From: Pseudomonadota bacterium
GTDB lineage: Bacteria; Pseudomonadota; Gammaproteobacteria; Burkholderiales; Burkholderiaceae_C
Assembly (NCBI GenBank): GCA_018241265.1
Contig: JAFEEF010000036.1
Span: forward strand, 1 to 64,000
Length of the DNA: 64,000 nt
Direction: 5' to 3'
Positions 17,576-26,179 of the stretch are shown piece after piece (position 1 is the first letter of the stretch; each line of letters begins with the position of its first letter). The notes beneath the pieces were generated by a model. It ran no database searches. It saw only the letters and a list, made by a program, of their open reading frames with translations, and had not been told where the DNA came from. Position numbers and translations under genes: made by a program.

Positions 17576-19184
17576 GAAGCTCGTCCTCGCGCACTTCTGG
17601 GTCGCCTTCGTGGCGTTCCTCGGCGCGCTCGTGCTCGGCGCCTGGCAGATGTACATCCGCAGCCCGCTGTCCACCTGGGTCAACAACCCCGAGCACTACT
17701 ACCGCTCGGTGACGGCGCACGGCACCGTGATGGCCTACGTGCTGCCGACGCTGGTGGCCATGGGCTTTGGCTACGCCATCTCGGAGCTGGCGCTGAAGAA
17801 GCCGCTCATCGGCGTGAAGTGGGCGTGGGGCGGCTTCTGGCTGGTGATTGCGGGCACGGTGATGGCCGCGGTCACGATGGCGCTCGGCAAGGCCTCGGTG
17901 CTGTACACCTTCTACCCGCCCATGCTGGGGAGTCCCTTCTACTATTTCGGCGTCGTGCTGGTGGTGGTGGGCTCCTGGATCTGGGTTGCGCTCATGTCCG
18001 TCAACCTCCACGCCTGGAAGAAGGAACACCCGGGCGAGTCCGTGCCGCTGGCCATGTACGGCAACGTCGCCGGCGCGTACCTCTGGGCCTGGACGTCGAT
18101 GGGCGCAGCCATCGAGGTGCTGGTTCTCATCCTCCCGGCCTCGCTCGGCCTGACCGACACCATCAATGCCGGCCTGGCACGCGTGTTCTTCTCCTGGACG
18201 CTGCATGCCATCGTCTACTTCTGGCTGATGCCGGCCTACATCGTCTTCTACACCATCGTTCCGCGTGCCATAGGCGGCAGGCTCTACAGCGACACGATGG
18301 GCCGCGCCGCGTTCGCACTCTTCCTGGTGTTCTCGATGCCCATCGGCATCCATCACCTGTTCGCCGACCCGGAGGTGGGCGCCGGCTTCAAGTTCGTGCA
18401 CGCCGTCATGACGGCCATGGTCTCCATCCCGACATTCCTGACGGTCTTCACCATCGTCGCGTCAGCGGAAATCGCAGCGCGACTGCGGGGCGGCAAAGGC
18501 GCGTTCGGCTGGGTCAAGGCTTTGCCTTGGGGCAACCCATGGATGCTCGCGCTGACCTTCTCCTTCATCATGCTGGGCTTTGGCGGTGCGGGCGGCCTCA
18601 TCAACATGAGCTACCAGCTCAACGAGACCATCCACAACACGCAGTGGGTCACCGGGCACTTCCACCTCATCTTCGCCGGCGCCATCGTCTCGATGTACTT
18701 CATGGCTGCCTACGAACTCTGGCCCCAGCTCACCGGTTGCGCGCCCATCTCGCCGCAGCTCATCAAGACCCAAATCTGGCTGTGGTTCGTCGGCATGATG
18801 GTGCTGACGATGCCCTGGCACCTGGTGGGACTGCTGGGCATGCCGCGGCGCATGGCCTACTACGACTACAGTCATCCGGAGCTCGCGTCGCAGGCCTGGA
18901 CCGTGACGATGTCGGCCATTGGAGGCTTCATATTGCTAGCGTCGGGCATCGTGCTCATCTACACGCTGGCGACGGCCGGCCGTCGGCGCGCCACCGAGTT
19001 CGTGCCCTTCACCTTCAGCCGGTCCGCGCACCCGACGGCGCCCACGCCGGTGGCGCTGAACGGACTGGGACTGTGGGTGGCGATGATGGTTGCGCTGACG
19101 GTGGTGAACTACGGCTACCCGATTGCCCAGCTGGCGATGCTGAAGGAAGCATCGGTGCCCGTCATTCCCATCGGGAGTCGATGA
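17562..19184 (+). CDS. b-type haem-copper oxidase subunit I
   Basis: This 540-residue subunit has about 13 TM helices. The low-spin haem ligands are H53 and H368 (TAHGTVMAY and GHFHLIF), the high-spin haem ligand is H366, and the CuB ligands are H215, H264 and H265. The H215-AIV-Y219 spacing keeps the cross-linked His-Tyr pair of oxygen-reducing B-family enzymes, so oxygen reduction is the first guess. In this setting NO reduction, as seen for some relatives, cannot be excluded. The GTG start at 17562 has AAAGGA upstream and overlaps the subunit II gene by 14 bases. It provides a high-affinity terminal oxidase beside the nitrite and NO reductases. Confidence 0.92.
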   Translation: MFLAKKLVLAHFWVAFVAFLGALVLGAWQMYIRSPLSTWVNNPEHYYRSVTAHGTVMAYVLPTLVAMGFGYAISELALKKPLIGVKWAWGGFWLVIAGTVMAAVTMALGKASVLYTFYPPMLGSPFYYFGVVLVVVGSWIWVALMSVNLHAWKKEHPGESVPLAMYGNVAGAYLWAWTSMGAAIEVLVLILPASLGLTDTINAGLARVFFSWTLHAIVYFWLMPAYIVFYTIVPRAIGGRLYSDTMGRAAFALFLVFSMPIGIHHLFADPEVGAGFKFVHAVMTAMVSIPTFLTVFTIVASAEIAARLRGGKGAFGWVKALPWGNPWMLALTFSFIMLGFGGAGGLINMSYQLNETIHNTQWVTGHFHLIFAGAIVSMYFMAAYELWPQLTGCAPISPQLIKTQIWLWFVGMMVLTMPWHLVGLLGMPRRMAYYDYSHPELASQAWTVTMSAIGGFILLASGIVLIYTLATAGRRRATEFVPFTFSRSAHPTAPTPVALNGLGLWVAMMVALTVVNYGYPIAQLAMLKEASVPVIPIGSR

Positions 19185-19987
19185 TGCGCGAGAGCGGCAC
19201 GTTCGGCTGGGGCAATCCATTGGTGCGCTGGAGCATTCTGGCGCTGGCGGGACTGAGCGTCGTCTCCATCCTGGTGGGCTTCCTGTGGCTGCCTTCGGTG
19301 CATGCCGACTTCAGTGCCGGGGGCGTCTGGGCCAGCATCTGCCGCGCTGCCGGCGTGCCGTCCAGCTGGGGCAATGGCGCGGCTGCGAAGCAGGCGCCCG
19401 TGGCAACCAACGTCGTGCTCGAGCGCTCGATGGCGAACGCAGGGACGGCGGACGCCATCGGCCGCGGCGCCACGCTCGCGCTGAACTGCACGATGTGCCA
19501 TGGCGCTCAAGGGCTGAGCAGTTCGGACGCTCCGAATCTGGCCGGACAGTATCCGGAGGTGATCATCAAGCAGTTGCAGGACTACAAGAGCGGAAAGCGC
19601 TCGAGCGCCATCATGGCAGCGCTGGCTCAACGCCTGTCCGACAAGGACATCGACGACCTGGCAGCCTACTACGCGTACTTGCCCAAGGCTCGCACGGCAC
19701 CGACCACGTACGACGAGTCCCTGCCTACACTGGTGCGCGTGGGCGCCCCCCTGCGCAACATCGCGCCGTGCGTCTCTTGCCATGGCGGTATCGACCAGAA
19801 ACTTGGCGCCCCATGGATCGAAGGCATGCCCAAGGACTACCTCGTGCACCAGCTGAAAGTCTTCCGGTCCGGTGACCGCCGCAACGACTCGGAGGCGCAG
19901 ATGCGCAATGTCGCACGGTCCATGACCGACACCGAGATCGACGAAGTGGCACTGTTCTACGCCCGCAAGGCAACGAACGGCCAGTGA
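19184..19987 (+). CDS. Membrane-anchored di-haem cytochrome c
   Basis: This 267-residue protein has a TM anchor at about residues 15-38 and two CxxCH sites, CTMCH (102-106) and CVSCH (196-200), in c4-like domains. The ATG at 19184 overlaps the subunit I stop, and GGGAG lies 6 bases upstream; an ATG three bases earlier is possible. It is the last gene of the nirK/oxidase operon and is probably the dedicated electron donor to the CuA subunit. The first cytochrome domain is preceded by a cysteine in ASICRAAGVPSSW that is not a haem ligand. Confidence 0.9.
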   Translation: MRESGTFGWGNPLVRWSILALAGLSVVSILVGFLWLPSVHADFSAGGVWASICRAAGVPSSWGNGAAAKQAPVATNVVLERSMANAGTADAIGRGATLALNCTMCHGAQGLSSSDAPNLAGQYPEVIIKQLQDYKSGKRSSAIMAALAQRLSDKDIDDLAAYYAYLPKARTAPTTYDESLPTLVRVGAPLRNIAPCVSCHGGIDQKLGAPWIEGMPKDYLVHQLKVFRSGDRRNDSEAQMRNVARSMTDTEIDEVALFYARKATNGQ

Positions 19988-20021
19988 TCTTCTGATCCTC
20001 CAAGTCGGCAGCACGAATCTG

Positions 20022-20054
20022 GTACGGCGCGCACCGTACTACCCGCTCAGCGGG
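20022..20054 (+). terminator. Hairpins after the oxidase operon
   Basis: GTACGG-CGCGCA-CCGTAC (20022-20039) and CCCGC-TCA-GCGGG (20042-20054) lie about 35-65 bases after the last cytochrome stop. Neither has a T-tract, so termination here is only a suggestion. Confidence 0.3.
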
Positions 20055-20176
20055 CGCACGTCACCGCCCGGCCCCGCCAGGAGCAGCCGCCCTCGTAGAA
20101 TCGCGCCGCCCGAGCAGGCGTGGAACGATGCGTCTGCCGGCAGCAACCTCAACCATCCAACCTGACTTCAACCTAC

Positions 20177-20632
20177 ATGGCAACTGCGAAGAAGGCGCCG
20201 GCAAAGAAGGCCGCCGCGAAGAAGACGATGAAGACGGCGGCGAAGAGCTCCTCGAAGAGTGCCGCGACGCCGAATGCGGCGGCGCCGATCAAGCCGGTCA
20301 TCACGGGCCCCCTCAAGCCGATCAAGACGGCGTTCAACAAGACGGAACTGATCTCGCATCTCGCGGCGACCTCGGCGGTCGATCCCAAGGCCGTGAAGGC
20401 CGTCATGGCGGCTCTCGAAGCGACGATCGCCGCATCCGTCGCGAAGAAGGGGGCGGGCCAGTTCACGTTGCCGGGCCTCTTCAAGGTGACCTCGACGCAC
20501 GTCCCGGCAAAGAAGGCACGCACCGGCATCGATCCGTTCACGAAGCAGGAACGCAAGTTCGCCGCCAAGCCCGCCACGACCAAGGTCAAGGTGCGTGCGA
20601 TGAAGAAGCTGAAGGATGCCGCGCTCGCCTGA
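20177..20632 (+). CDS. HU-family nucleoid protein with lysine-rich N-terminal tail
   Basis: This 151-residue protein has a basic, Ala/Lys-rich tail at residues 1-45 with KKAPAKKAAAKK-type repeats like those of histone H1. A bacterial HU/IHF fold follows (about 50-150; IDPFTKQERKFAAKPA corresponds to the DNA-binding arm). It should bind and compact DNA non-specifically. Tailed HU proteins are common in Burkholderiales. The gene stands alone between the oxidase operon and the catabolic locus and is followed by a terminator-like hairpin. TAGAAT at 20096-20101 may be a -10 element. Confidence 0.9.
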   Translation: MATAKKAPAKKAAAKKTMKTAAKSSSKSAATPNAAAPIKPVITGPLKPIKTAFNKTELISHLAATSAVDPKAVKAVMAALEATIAASVAKKGAGQFTLPGLFKVTSTHVPAKKARTGIDPFTKQERKFAAKPATTKVKVRAMKKLKDAALA

Positions 20633-20649
20633 GCGGCATCGACACCGAG

Positions 20650-20673
20650 GAAGAGGCCCCGCGGGCCTTCTTC
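20650..20673 (+). terminator. Terminator hairpin after the HU gene
   Basis: GAAGAGGCCC-CGC-GGGCCTTCTTC forms a 10-base-pair stem with one bulged T, 18 bases after the HU stop. The pyrimidine-rich 3' arm stands in for a T-tract. It also separates the HU gene from the convergent FadB-like gene. Confidence 0.6.
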
Positions 20674-20747
20674 CCGGCCCGGGCCAAGTCCGGCCGTGAG
20701 TCGGCAAGCAGGGCGCTGATGACACTCCGACCCGGCCGACCCGCCGA

Positions 20748-22784
20748 TCAGCGCCCGCGGTGCTCGGCCGCCCAATCGGTGCCATAGACCGACCCCCCGC
20801 GCTCGGCGACGCGTCGCAGCCCGGGCGGCGGCCGCAGCCGCTCCGAGGCGTACTGCTCGGCCAGCGCGTCGCAGCGTGCCACGCAGGCGCGCACGCCGAG
20901 CCGGTCGATCCACGACAGCGGCCCACCGGTCCAGGGCGCGAAGCCCCAGCCGAGCAGCGCACCGACGTCGCATTGCGACGGATCGGCGATGACGCCTTCT
21001 TCGAGGCAACGCACGGTCTCGAGCGCTTGCGCGGCGAGCAGGCGATCGCGCGCGTCGGCGATGCTCATCTCGATGCGCCGCTCGCCGGCCGCATAGCCGC
21101 GCAACGCGGGCCACAGCGCCTTGCGGCCGTCGGCTTCATGGTCGTAGAAACCGTGCGCGGTCTTCTTGCCCTTGCGCCCTTCCCGCTCGACCATGCGCCC
21201 GACCAGCTCGTAGCCCGGCGTCCAGCGGTAGGCGTCGCCCAGGTCGCGTGCGGCCTGCAGGTTGATCTGGTGGATGAGGTCGAGGGCGACCGCGTCCGAC
21301 AAGGCCAGCGGCGCGACCGGCATGCCGGCCGCGACGCCGCCGGCCTCGACGATCGCCGGATCGGTGCCTTGCGCCAGCATGTCGAACGCCTCGGCCTGGT
21401 AGGCCATCACGACGCGCGTCGTGTAGAAGCCGCGCGCATCGTCGACGACGATCGGCGTCTTGCCGATCGCCCGCGCGAAGTCCATCGCATGCGCCAGGGT
21501 CGTGTCGCTGGTCTGCCGGCCGCGGATGATCTCGAGCAGCGGCATGCGCGGCACCGGCGAGAAGAAGTGCAGGCCGATGAAGGCCTCCGGCCGCACCGAT
21601 GCTTCGGCCAGCCCGCTGATCGGCAGGGTCGATGTGTTGGTCGCGAACAGCGCGCCCGGCCCCGCGCTCGCTTCGGCCCGCCGCGTCGCGTCGGCCTTCA
21701 CGTGGCGATCCTCGAACACGGCTTCGACGACGATGTCGACGCCGTCGAGATCCGCGTAGCGCGCGGTCGGCCGGATGCGTGCCAGGGTCGCCTCGGACTC
21801 GGCGGCATCCAGGCGGCCCGATGCGACACCGCTCGCTTCCTGCTTGGCGAGCGCAGCCAGGCCGCGCTGCGCGGCTTCGATCGTCATGTCGACCATCGTG
21901 ACGCGCATGCCCGCGCGTGCGCAGACGAGCGCGATGCCGCCGCCCATGAGCCCGGCGCCGAGCACGCCGACGTGCGTGCAGCTGCGCGTGCCGATGCCGG
22001 CCGGCCGGCTCGCGAGGCGGTTCGCGGCGGCGACGCTCAGTCCGAGCGTGCGCAGCATGTCGTGCGCCACCGGCCCGCGTGCCACGTCGACGAAGCCGCG
22101 AACGGCAGCATGGAGCGCGGCGGCGTCGTGCCCTGCGACCGCAGCCGCTTCGGCCGCATCGGCAGGACGCTGGCTGCGTTGCACCGCCGTCAACGCCACC
22201 CACTGCGACGCGCGCTCGATGAGCCGCTCGGCCGGCACCAGCTCGTCGAGCAATCCTGCCTCGCAGGCCGCGGTCGGCGTCAGCGCGGTCGGATCCTTCA
22301 GCAGCTTCAGCGCCGCCTCCTTGCCGAGCCGCGCGGCCAGCCGCGGTGCGGTGCCCAGCATCGTCGGCAAACCAAAGCGCAAGGCCGTGAAGCCGATGCT
22401 GTAACCGGCACCGGTCGCGCCGAAGCGGCGCCGGCAGGCGAGCGCGAGCTCGAGCGCCGGGCCGTGCGCATGCGCACCGATGGCCGCAGCGATCGGCTTG
22501 CCCGATGCGTCGATCTTCGACGCGAGTGCGGCGGCACGCTGCGCGCAGCGCTCTAGCGTGTCGTCGCCGGCCGCAGCGGCGCGTGCGAGCCATTCGATGT
22601 CGAGGTCGCCGAGAAACGCCTGCGCTCCCGAGGCAAGGACCACGCCGACCGTGCTCGGGTCGGCCAGCGCGTCGTCGATGCGTGGCTCGATCGCATCGAG
22701 CAAGGCCGGACCGAAGGCGGCGCCCGACAACCGCAACACGACGACGCCGTCCGCGTTGCGGACGCACTCCGGTTCGATGCTCAT
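20748..22784 (-). CDS. FadB-like enoyl-CoA hydratase/3-hydroxyacyl-CoA dehydrogenase fusion
   Basis: This 678-residue protein has an N-terminal crotonase domain (about 1-200), an NAD-binding Rossmann domain with VGVLGAGLMGGGIA (about 270-450) and two C-terminal 3-hydroxyacyl-CoA dehydrogenase domains. The dehydrogenase His is kept (GLHFFSPVPRM). In the crotonase part, one catalytic Glu is present (ALELALAC) but the second (normally in GLPEV) is Thr (FGLPTM), and the GGG oxyanion loop reads HGPA. Hydratase activity may therefore be weak or lost while oxidation of a 3-hydroxyacyl-CoA remains. It is the last gene of module 1 and its ATG abuts the preceding LivF stop. Confidence 0.88.
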   Translation of the reverse strand: MSIEPECVRNADGVVVLRLSGAAFGPALLDAIEPRIDDALADPSTVGVVLASGAQAFLGDLDIEWLARAAAAGDDTLERCAQRAAALASKIDASGKPIAAAIGAHAHGPALELALACRRRFGATGAGYSIGFTALRFGLPTMLGTAPRLAARLGKEAALKLLKDPTALTPTAACEAGLLDELVPAERLIERASQWVALTAVQRSQRPADAAEAAAVAGHDAAALHAAVRGFVDVARGPVAHDMLRTLGLSVAAANRLASRPAGIGTRSCTHVGVLGAGLMGGGIALVCARAGMRVTMVDMTIEAAQRGLAALAKQEASGVASGRLDAAESEATLARIRPTARYADLDGVDIVVEAVFEDRHVKADATRRAEASAGPGALFATNTSTLPISGLAEASVRPEAFIGLHFFSPVPRMPLLEIIRGRQTSDTTLAHAMDFARAIGKTPIVVDDARGFYTTRVVMAYQAEAFDMLAQGTDPAIVEAGGVAAGMPVAPLALSDAVALDLIHQINLQAARDLGDAYRWTPGYELVGRMVEREGRKGKKTAHGFYDHEADGRKALWPALRGYAAGERRIEMSIADARDRLLAAQALETVRCLEEGVIADPSQCDVGALLGWGFAPWTGGPLSWIDRLGVRACVARCDALAEQYASERLRPPPGLRRVAERGGSVYGTDWAAEHRGR

Positions 22785-23483
22785 TCAGATTCCCAGGTAG
22801 GCGCTGCGCACGCGGTCGTCGCGCCGCAGTTCGTCGGGGTGGCCGTCGAGCGCGACCTGCCCGTTCTCGATCACGTAGGCGTGGTGCGCGAGGCCGAAGA
22901 CGAACGCGGTGTTCTGCTCGACGACCATCACCGAGATGCCCTCGGCATTGACCTGCCGGATGAAGTCGCCGAGCACGCCGACCATCTTCGGCGAGAGGCC
23001 GAGGCACGGTTCGTCGACCAGCAGCGCGCGCGGCCGGCCCATCAGCGCACGCGCCATCGCGAGCATCTGCTGCTCGCCGCCCGACAAGGTGCCGGCCTGC
23101 TGGGCGGCACGGTCCTTCAGGATCGGAAAGCGCACGAACATCTTCTCGCGCAGCTCGGGCACGTCGGCCGGCGGCAGCAGGAAGGCGCCGAGCTCGAGGT
23201 TCTCGAGCACCGTCATCTCGGGGAACAGCTGCCGGCCCTGCGCGACCTGCACCATGCCGCGCCGCACGATGTCGGCGGTCTTCAGCCCTTCGAGGTCCTC
23301 GCCGCGGAACGACACGCGGCCGCGCCGCGGCACGAGGCCGGTGATCGCGTTCAGCACGCTGGTCTTGCCGGCACCGTTGGCGCCGACGAGGCCGACGACC
23401 TGGCCCTCGCGCATCGCGAGCGACACGCCGCGCACCGCCTGCACGCCGCCGTAGCTGACGCGCACGTCCTCAAGCGACAGCAT
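22785..23483 (-). CDS. livF: Liv-type ABC transporter ATPase (LivF), module 1
   Basis: This 232-residue ATPase has Walker A GANGAGKTS, a QGRQLFPEMTVLENL stretch typical of LivF, signature LSGGEQQMLAMARAL and Walker B ALLVDEP. All motifs are intact. It is one of two ATPases of the module 1 importer for a branched-chain-amino-acid-like or organic-acid substrate. Its start lies 14 bases inside the end of the LivG gene. Confidence 0.93.
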   Translation of the reverse strand: MLSLEDVRVSYGGVQAVRGVSLAMREGQVVGLVGANGAGKTSVLNAITGLVPRRGRVSFRGEDLEGLKTADIVRRGMVQVAQGRQLFPEMTVLENLELGAFLLPPADVPELREKMFVRFPILKDRAAQQAGTLSGGEQQMLAMARALMGRPRALLVDEPCLGLSPKMVGVLGDFIRQVNAEGISVMVVEQNTAFVFGLAHHAYVIENGQVALDGHPDELRRDDRVRSAYLGI

Positions 23484-24207
23484 GCGCTTCGGATCCCAGG
23501 TAGGCCTCGACGACGCACGGATCGCGCGTCACGTCGGCGGGCGCGCCGTCGGCGATGACGGCGCCGGCGTCGAGCACGATCGCGCGCGACACCAGCCCCA
23601 TCAGGAAGTGCAGGTTGTGCTCGATGACCCAGACCGAGACGCCGGCGCGATGGACGTCGCGGATGATGCGCTGCAGGTTCGCCAGTTCCTCGGCGCTCAG
23701 CCCGGCCGCCGGCTCGTCGAGCAGCAGCATCGTCGCGCCGGTCTGGATCGCCATTGCGATGCCGAGCACGCGCATCACGCCGCTCGGCAGCGAACCCGCC
23801 GGCTCGTGCCGGTAGCGCTCGAGCCCGAGCTCCTGCATCACGTGGCGGATCACCGGCTGGCGCTTCGATCCGCCGCCGGTCGGCAGGTGCGCCGCGGCGC
23901 GCAGGCCCTCCTCGACCGTCAGCTTCGGAAACACCCTGGCGCCCTGGAAGGTGCGCACGAGACCGAGCCGTGCCAGCACGTGCGGCGCGGCGCCGGTGAC
24001 GTCCTGGTCCTCGAAGCGGATCGTGCCTTCGGTCGGCCGGAAGAAGCCGCTGACGGTGTTGAAGAGCGTCGTCTTGCCGGCGCCGTTCGGGCCGATCAGC
24101 CCGGTGATCGTGCCGCGGTCGAGCGCGAGGTTCACGTCGCGCACCGCGACGACGCCGCCGAAGCGCTGCGTCACGCGTTCGATGCGGAGCACCGTCGACG
24201 GTGTCAT
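23470..24207 (-). CDS. livG: Liv-type ABC transporter ATPase (LivG), module 1
   Basis: This 245-residue ATPase has Walker A GPNGAGKTT, the LivG-typical GLVRTFQGARVFPKLTVEE and Walker B MLLLDEPAAGLS. The ABC signature is unusual: where relatives have LSGGQ or LPYGQ followed by a basic/Leu-rich helix, it reads LPSGVMRVLGIAMA. The Gly is kept but the Q-loop-facing residue is Val. The ATG at 24207 overlaps the LivM stop (ATGA). It pairs with the LivF encoded next. Confidence 0.92.
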   Translation of the reverse strand: MTPSTVLRIERVTQRFGGVVAVRDVNLALDRGTITGLIGPNGAGKTTLFNTVSGFFRPTEGTIRFEDQDVTGAAPHVLARLGLVRTFQGARVFPKLTVEEGLRAAAHLPTGGGSKRQPVIRHVMQELGLERYRHEPAGSLPSGVMRVLGIAMAIQTGATMLLLDEPAAGLSAEELANLQRIIRDVHRAGVSVWVIEHNLHFLMGLVSRAIVLDAGAVIADGAPADVTRDPCVVEAYLGSEAHAVA

Positions 24208-25223
24208 GCGACGACGCCCCGCTTCCAGCGGTCCATGCGCGCGCGCAGCACGCCGGCGATGCCCTTGGGCATGAACAGCACGACGAGCACGATCACGACG
24301 CCGAGGACGACGAGCCGGAACAGCCGCGCCACGCGCAAGGCCTCGGGGATCCCGAAGAACACCAGCGTGCCGAGGATCGGTCCGGCCACCGTGCCGATGC
24401 CGCCGACCATCAGCACGCCGATCAGCGAGATCGTCTCCTGCGCCGACAGCATCTCGGGCGAGATGAAGTTCATGATCGGCGCATAGGCGCAGCCGACCAT
24501 CGCCGCGAGCATCGAGCTGACCACGTAGGCCGCGACCTTGTAGCCGACGACGTTCACGCCGAGGAAGGACGCGAGCGTCTCGTCCTCGCGCACCGCGATC
24601 AGGCCGCGCCCGAAGCGCGAGCGGCGGATCAGGATGCTGATGCAGAGGCACACGAGCAGCATGCCCGCCGCGAGCCCGTAGAGCCCTTTCGCCGACGCCA
24701 GCGAGACGCCGAAGAAGCTGCCGGGCGCGTACATCACGCGCATGCCCATCGGTCCGCCGGTCACCGAATGCCAGTTCGCGATGACGAGCCGTGCCAGCTC
24801 GCCGAAGGCGAACGTGATCAGCGCGAGATGGACGCCGCCGGTGTAGCGCAGCGCCGGATAGCCGACGACCACGGCCAGCGCGCCGGCGGCGAGCATCGCG
24901 AGCGGTACCGCGAGCCAGAAGTTCACGCCGAGCGACGTCACCAGCAGCGCCGAGGCATAGGCGCCGAAGCCGTAGAAGGCCGAATGCGACATCGCGAACT
25001 GCCCGGCGTAGCCCATCACGATGTTGAGCGACGTGACGAGCGCCGCCTGCAGCGCGAGCAAGGTGCCGAGGTAGACGAGGTAGCGCGAGCTGCCCATCAT
25101 CGGCACCGCGATCAGTACCGCGAACAGGATCCAGCCTAGCCAGGGGATCGCGTCGGCGATCCTCGCCTTCATGGGTGCGTCAGGCATCGCGGCGACCGGC
25201 GCGCTCTCGATCGTCGCGCTCAT
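24204..25223 (-). CDS. livM: Liv-type ABC permease (LivM), module 1
   Basis: This 339-residue permease has 8-10 TM helices and the LivM landmarks GYAGQFAMSHSAFYGFGAY and GGIGTVAGPILG. The N-terminal 25 residues are polar and Ala-rich. It forms the membrane channel with LivH and couples to LivG/LivF. It starts 58 bases after the LivH stop. Confidence 0.93.
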   Translation of the reverse strand: MSATIESAPVAAMPDAPMKARIADAIPWLGWILFAVLIAVPMMGSSRYLVYLGTLLALQAALVTSLNIVMGYAGQFAMSHSAFYGFGAYASALLVTSLGVNFWLAVPLAMLAAGALAVVVGYPALRYTGGVHLALITFAFGELARLVIANWHSVTGGPMGMRVMYAPGSFFGVSLASAKGLYGLAAGMLLVCLCISILIRRSRFGRGLIAVREDETLASFLGVNVVGYKVAAYVVSSMLAAMVGCAYAPIMNFISPEMLSAQETISLIGVLMVGGIGTVAGPILGTLVFFGIPEALRVARLFRLVVLGVVIVLVVLFMPKGIAGVLRARMDRWKRGVVA

Positions 25224-25281
25224 TGGACAACCCTCCGCGCTACGCGCTTCGGGATTCGCGCTCGGGAGCGGCCCAGCGCGC

Positions 25282-26145
25282 TCATACGCGCGCCTTCCCG
25301 CGCTGCCCGAACAGCCCGCGCGGGAAGTACAGCAACGCGACGATCAGCAGGATGAAGCCGTAGCCGTCGCGGAACGACGCCGACAGATAGCGCGACCCGA
25401 GGCTCTCGGCGATGCCGAGCAAAAAGCCCGCCGCCACCGCGCCGGGCACGCTGCCGAGGCCGCCGAGCACGGTCAGGATGAAGCCCTTCATCAGCGGCGC
25501 CGCCGCCATGTACGGCGTGATCGCGAAGAGGCTGCCGTACAGCACGCCGGCCGCGCCGGCCATCGCGCTGCCGAGCACGAACACGACCGCGGTGACCTGC
25601 GAGATCTGGATGCCGACGAGCGCGGCGCCGGTGCGGTTCTGCCCCATCGCGCGGATCGCCTTGCCGATGCGCGTCTTCTGCAGGAAGAGGTAGCAGCCCG
25701 CCACCAGCAGCACGACGAGCGCCAGCACCAGCACGCGCTGCGACGACAGCGTGATGCCGGCGATCTCGAAGCTGCCGGGCAGCGGCGGCTCGAAGTTGCG
25801 CGGATCGGGCGTGAACGCCGCGGCCGCGAGGTTCTCGATCACCATGATGAGGCCGAGCGATGCCGTCAGGCCCTGCATGTGGTCGGCCAGCGTATGGCGA
25901 AAGACGAGCCGCTCGAGCAAGAGGCCGAGCACGCCCATCGCAGCCATCGCGATCACGAGCGCCGGCCAGAAGCCGAAGCCCGCCGTGACCACGAAGAACG
26001 CGGTGTAGGCGCCGAGCATCACCATCTGGCCGTGCGCGAAGTTGAGGATGCCGACGATCCCGAACACGAGCGTCACGCCGACGGCGACGGTCGCGTAGAG
26101 GCCGCCCACCATCAGGCCGTCGAGCAGGGTCTGGAAGAGATCCAT
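25282..26145 (-). CDS. livH: Liv-type ABC permease (LivH), module 1
   Basis: This 287-residue permease has about 8 TM helices and the LivH signatures GLYATVAVGVTLVFGIVGIL and NFAHGQMVMLGAY. GGLGSVPGAVAAGFLLG corresponds to the coupling region. It lies between the binding-protein gene and LivM in one operon and is the usual partner of LivM. Confidence 0.93.
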   Translation of the reverse strand: MDLFQTLLDGLMVGGLYATVAVGVTLVFGIVGILNFAHGQMVMLGAYTAFFVVTAGFGFWPALVIAMAAMGVLGLLLERLVFRHTLADHMQGLTASLGLIMVIENLAAAAFTPDPRNFEPPLPGSFEIAGITLSSQRVLVLALVVLLVAGCYLFLQKTRIGKAIRAMGQNRTGAALVGIQISQVTAVVFVLGSAMAGAAGVLYGSLFAITPYMAAAPLMKGFILTVLGGLGSVPGAVAAGFLLGIAESLGSRYLSASFRDGYGFILLIVALLYFPRGLFGQRGKARV

Positions 26146-26179
26146 CCCGGGTCGCGTGGCGCTGCCGCGTGGTCCCGCC

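Noticed and set aside
20177-20290. Lysine-rich HU tail as a low-complexity artefact
   Set aside because: The in-frame HU fold follows directly and the PAKKA-type tail is known in this group, so it is a real coding region.
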